NCBI GenBank assembly: GCA_903916755.1
Contig: CAIWXW010000087.1
Location: forward strand, 62,001-126,000
Length of the DNA: 64,000 nucleotides
DNA from: an uncultured Opitutaceae bacterium
GTDB lineage: Bacteria; Verrucomicrobiota; Verrucomicrobiia; Opitutales; Opitutaceae
Reading direction: 5' to 3'
The notes beneath the pieces are model-generated. The model was not told the origin of the DNA. It ran no database searches and saw only the letters and a list, made by a program, of their open reading frames with translations. How positions within the stretch are numbered: the stretch's first letter is position 1; every line of letters starts with the position of its first letter. The position numbers were made by a program, and so were the translations under genes. This document shows, piece by piece, positions 61,206-64,000 of this stretch.

Positions 61206-62594
61206 ATGATTCCCGTCACCGTCCTCACCGGCTTCCTGGGCGCCGGCAAAACCACCCTGCTGAATCGCATTCTGACGGAACAGCACGGCAAGAAGCTGGC
61301 GGTCATCGAGAACGAGTTCGGCGAGGTGGGGGTCGACCATCAGCTGGTGGTCTCGGGCGAAGAGGAGCTGTTCGAAATGAACAACGGCTGCATCTGCTGC
61401 TCGGTGCGGGGCGACCTGATCCGGATCCTCGGCCGCCTCCTCAAGCGCAAGGACAAGCTCGACGGCATCCTGATCGAGACCACCGGCCTGGCCAACCCGG
61501 CCCCGGTCGCGCAGACTTTCTTCACCGACGACGAGATCAAGGCCGCCTTTAAGCTCGATGCCATCGTCACCGTGGTGGACGCGAAGCACATCCTGCAGCA
61601 CCTCGATGCCGGCGACGAGTCCGTCAAGCAGATCGCGTTCGCGGATGTGATCGTCCTCAACAAGACTGACCTGGTCTCCGCCGCCGAGCTGGACCAGCTC
61701 GAGGCCCGGATCCACGCGATCAATGCGGTCGCCCGCATCCACCGCACCCAGAACTGCGCCCTGCCCCTGGACCAGGTGCTCGACGTCGGCGGCTTCAACC
61801 TGGAGCGCGCCACGGAACTCGACGCCAAGTTCCTGCAGCCGGAGTATCCCTTCGAGTGGGCCGGAGCCTACCTCTTGCCCGCCGGCGCCCACGCGCTCAC
61901 CATCGGCCATGACGAGGACGAGCCCGGCCATGACCATGACCACGGGGACCCGGCGCACCACCACCATCATCACCACGGCAATGAGAATGAGCTCGATCTG
62001 GTCATCCTGCCGGTGAAGTCGCTCGCGGAGGCCGAGCTGGCCCGCGCCCGGGAACGGGCCGCGGTCATCTTCGCCGACGACGAGGCGCGCGCCCAGCCCG
62101 GGACGGAGGTGCCCCCGGGCCCCATCCGGCACCGCCTCCTGCTGGAGAAGGGCCATGGGCGATTCACGCTGCCGGTCTCCGTCCCCGGTCCCTACGTGGT
62201 CTTCGAGGAATGCGGGGAAGTCGCGCTCCACCTCGAGGCGGACGGGGCCCTCGTCAAGCCGCAGTGGCAGCAGGACTTCCATGCCGCCCACGAGCACAAC
62301 GACGACGTGACTTCCGTCGGCATCCGGCAGGCGGGGGACCTGGACGGCAAGCGGGTCAACGAATGGATGGGGGAACTCCTTCGGACCAAGGGCGGCGACA
62401 TCTACCGGATGAAGGGGATTCTCAGCATCAAGGGCAGCGACAAGCGGATGGTCTTCCAGGGGGTGCACATGCTCTTCGACGGCCGCTTCGACCGGCCCTG
62501 GGGGGCGGAGCCACGGACCAACACGCTGGTCGTGATCGGCAAGAACCTGGACCGGGCCGCCCTGACGGCTGCGTTCCACCGCTGCCTCGCCTAA
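61206..62594 (+). CDS. COG0523-family GTPase (metal chaperone-like) with His-rich loop
   Basis: A 462-residue G3E GTPase. The P-loop is [12 protein letters not shown], the metal motif is GCICCSV (CxCC), [10 protein letters not shown] lies between, and NKTDLV is the guanine-recognition motif. A His-rich insert, [17 protein letters not shown], lies at about 240-258, and a C-terminal CobW-type domain follows. Such proteins deliver or manage zinc and other metals, often under zinc limitation. It lies 91 bases after the ZnuA-like gene, a gap that could hold a promoter; I saw no clear Zur box. It is coupled in order to a WD40 protein. Confidence 0.92.
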   Translation: MIPVTVLTGFLGAGKTTLLNRILTEQHGKKLAVIENEFGEVGVDHQLVVSGEEELFEMNNGCICCSVRGDLIRILGRLLKRKDKLDGILIETTGLANPAPVAQTFFTDDEIKAAFKLDAIVTVVDAKHILQHLDAGDESVKQIAFADVIVLNKTDLVSAAELDQLEARIHAINAVARIHRTQNCALPLDQVLDVGGFNLERATELDAKFLQPEYPFEWAGAYLLPAGAHALTIGHDEDEPGHDHDHGDPAHHHHHHHGNENELDLVILPVKSLAEAELARARERAAVIFADDEARAQPGTEVPPGPIRHRLLLEKGHGRFTLPVSVPGPYVVFEECGEVALHLEADGALVKPQWQQDFHAAHEHNDDVTSVGIRQAGDLDGKRVNEWMGELLRTKGGDIYRMKGILSIKGSDKRMVFQGVHMLFDGRFDRPWGAEPRTNTLVVIGKNLDRAALTAAFHRCLA

Positions 62595-62602
62595 GACCGC
62601 GC

Positions 62603-63604
62603 ATGGAGCTGACCAAGTATTGGGCCTCCGCGCTCGACGACTATGTGATCGACCTGGCGTGGTCGCCCGATGGCGCGCTCCTGGCCGCGGCGTCCGGCGC
62701 CGGGCCGGTCCGGCTCCTGGCCTCCGCCGATGGCGCGCTGCGCCACGAACTCACCGGCCACGAGGGCGGCACCAATGCGATCGCCTGGAATCCGGGGAGC
62801 CAGCTCCTCGCCACCGGCGGCCAGGACGGGGCGGTCAAGTTCTGGGACGGAGCGGCGGGCCAGCATACCGCGACGGCCCGGGTCGGCCCGGGGTGGGTGG
62901 AGCACCTGGCCTGGCGCAAGAACTGCCTGGCCGCCGCCGCGGGCCGGAAATTGTCCCTGTTCAATCCGGATGGGGCCGTCCGCCAGCATCTGCCGGACGC
63001 GGCCAAGACCGTCACCGCCCTCGCCTGGCGCGAGGCTCCGTCGCCGCTCCTCGCCGCCGCTTTTTTCGGCGGCGTCCGCCTGATCGAGGCGGCCGACGGC
63101 GCGCTGCGGAAGGAATTTCCCTACGGCAACGGCATCCAGTCCCTCCTCTGGTCGCCGGACGGCCGGTGGCTGATCTCCGGCAACCAGGATCCGAGCGTGC
63201 ACCTCTGGGTGCCCGACGAGGACAATGAGCTGCAGATGAGCGGCTATGAAAGCAAGGTCCGGCATCTGGCGTTCGACCACACCAGCCGCTGGCTGGCCAC
63301 GGCGGGCGGCCAGGATGCCTGCATCTGGGACTGCGCCGGCGCGGGCCCGGAGGGCCGGACGCCCGTCATGCTGCCGCACGACAGCCCCGTGTGCGGGGTC
63401 GCCTTCCAGCATGCGCACAGCCTCCTGGCGACGGCGGCGCTGGATGGCACGGTCAAATTGTGGAGTCTCGAGCGCAAGCAGCCGCTTCGGGCGACGGTGC
63501 GGATGCCGCACGCGCCCTCCCGCCTCGCCTGGTCGGGCGATGACCGCCTCCTCGCGATCGGTTCCGAAAAGGGCGTGGTCTACGTGCTCAAGACCGAGGC
63601 TTAG
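62603..63604 (+). CDS. WD40-repeat beta-propeller protein
   Basis: A 333-residue protein made of about seven WD40 repeats. Examples are IDLAWSPDGALLAAAS, LATGGQDGAVKFWDG, LLWSPDGRWLISGN and LLATAALDGTVKLWS. There is no signal peptide or membrane segment, so it should be cytosolic and act as a scaffold. It starts eight bases after the COG0523 GTPase, suggesting a joint role in metal handling, but this is position-based. The track ORF from 62210 is a shadow before the ATG at 62603. The end overlaps the convergent amine oxidase stop by four bases. Confidence 0.9.
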   Translation: MELTKYWASALDDYVIDLAWSPDGALLAAASGAGPVRLLASADGALRHELTGHEGGTNAIAWNPGSQLLATGGQDGAVKFWDGAAGQHTATARVGPGWVEHLAWRKNCLAAAAGRKLSLFNPDGAVRQHLPDAAKTVTALAWREAPSPLLAAAFFGGVRLIEAADGALRKEFPYGNGIQSLLWSPDGRWLISGNQDPSVHLWVPDEDNELQMSGYESKVRHLAFDHTSRWLATAGGQDACIWDCAGAGPEGRTPVMLPHDSPVCGVAFQHAHSLLATAALDGTVKLWSLERKQPLRATVRMPHAPSRLAWSGDDRLLAIGSEKGVVYVLKTEA

Positions 63605-64000
63605 GCCGAAGGGAGTACCTGCAGCATTTCCGCGGCGGCCCGCAGGCCGCTGCCAAAGGCGCCGTGGACCGTCCCGAGCTCCGCGGTGTCGGCCGTGGCC
63701 TCGCCGGCAAAAAAAAGCGTGCCGGCCAGCGAGCGCCGCAACCGCTCGGGAGCATCCTCGAAGCCCGCGTTGGAGAAGCTGTAGGCGCCCCGCGCGAAGG
63801 GATCCGCCGACCAGTGGTGGATGCGCGCGTCGAGCAGGCCCGCCCGCAGCTGCTCGGGATCCGCTCCGGTCAGCGCCCGCAGGGAGCCCAGCATCTCCTC
63901 CATCATGGCGGCGGGCGCGAGCGCGTTGAGCGCCTGGGCCCGCGGGCCGCCGGCCCAGGCGACCAGGGTGGGAGAAGAGGTCAGCGACCACCAGACCGGG
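63601..64000 (-). CDS. Flavin-containing amine oxidase, C-terminal part (cut by window edge)
   Basis: The frame is open through the right edge of the window. About 133 codons are visible. The track start at 63906 is internal: upstream codons read WWSLTSSPTLVAWAGGPRAQ, the conserved region of monoamine-oxidase-like proteins. Near the C-terminus LFFAGEATAD and GTVHGAFGSGLRAA form the FAD-binding end of the family. The substrate is unknown. It converges on the WD40 gene and is not obviously part of the glycan locus. Confidence 0.85.
   Translation of the reverse strand, partial: PVWWSLTSSPTLVAWAGGPRAQALNALAPAAMMEEMLGSLRALTGADPEQLRAGLLDARIHHWSADPFARGAYSFSNAGFEDAPERLRRSLAGTLFFAGEATADTAELGTVHGAFGSGLRAAAEMLQVLPSA

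Noticed and set aside
61945-61985. Short repeated CAC/CAT triplets as a microsatellite
   Set aside because: They encode the His-rich metal-binding loop of the GTPase and are explained by coding function.
60945-62579. 544-aa minus-strand ORF opposite the COG0523 gene
   Set aside because: Shadow of the GTPase frame, with an artificial acidic composition from reading the complement.

Overview
The window reads as one very large surface-glycan locus from a GC-rich Gram-negative bacterium. A Verrucomicrobiota host, possibly Opitutales, is my best guess. That guess rests on overall gene style only: high GC, many TTG/GTG starts, ATGA-coupled genes and weak Shine-Dalgarno sites. No rRNA or other marker gene confirms it. 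I saw no tRNA, rRNA, CRISPR array, IS element or phage gene. The window is almost fully coding, with no gene-free stretch over 300 bases.

Layout. (1) 1-6920: a truncated gene made of lectin-like units, then two minus-strand genes (947 and 1116 aa) that fuse a polytopic GT-C-like membrane domain to tandem beta-sandwich units. (2) 6979-18232: a tightly overlapping 12-gene plus-strand operon holding a membrane protein, two acyltransferase-3 paralogues (the second has lost its catalytic His), an SDR, a Gfo/Idh oxidoreductase, two DegT-type aminotransferases, two left-handed beta-helix acetyltransferases, a sugar epimerase and a GtrB-like GT2. This looks like biosynthesis and lipid loading of N-acylated amino sugars. 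(3) 18222-35039: two parallel minus-strand cassettes, each with a GT-C-like protein, an ArnT/GT39-like protein and a secreted protein, all carrying the same lectin-like units. The second cassette also has a GtrA flippase. A plus-strand YfhO-like membrane protein separates the cassettes. (4) 35188-42484: a GDP-D-glycero-alpha-D-manno-heptose set (gmhA, hddA, gmhB-like, hddC) with a transaldolase that could supply sedoheptulose 7-phosphate, plus a Gfo/Idh enzyme, an acyltransferase and an inverted DUF2142 gene. (5) 42563-60213: a secreted protein, a 1297-aa three-domain glycosyltransferase, further GT2s and membrane proteins, two epimerases, an rmlD-like gene with an in-frame amber stop, rmlB and rmlA, and a second DUF2142 gene with a one-base frameshift. 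(6) 60224-64000: a metal-handling end (ZnuA-like binding protein, COG0523 GTPase with a His-rich loop, WD40 protein) and the edge of a flavin amine oxidase.

How it may work together. The soluble enzymes make activated heptose, deoxyhexose and acylated amino sugars, and the GT2 enzymes transfer them to polyprenol carriers or growing chains. The polytopic proteins would use the carrier-linked sugars on the outer face of the inner membrane. The most unusual content is the lectin-like family: 23 full units and one partial unit in nine proteins. It resembles a Gtr-type glycan-modification system (GtrA flippase, GtrB transferase, specific GT-C enzyme) in which each GT-C enzyme carries its own array of carbohydrate-binding-like modules and each cassette adds a secreted protein with the same modules. 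The lectin (laminin-G/ConA-like) assignment comes from motif reading alone and is an inference.
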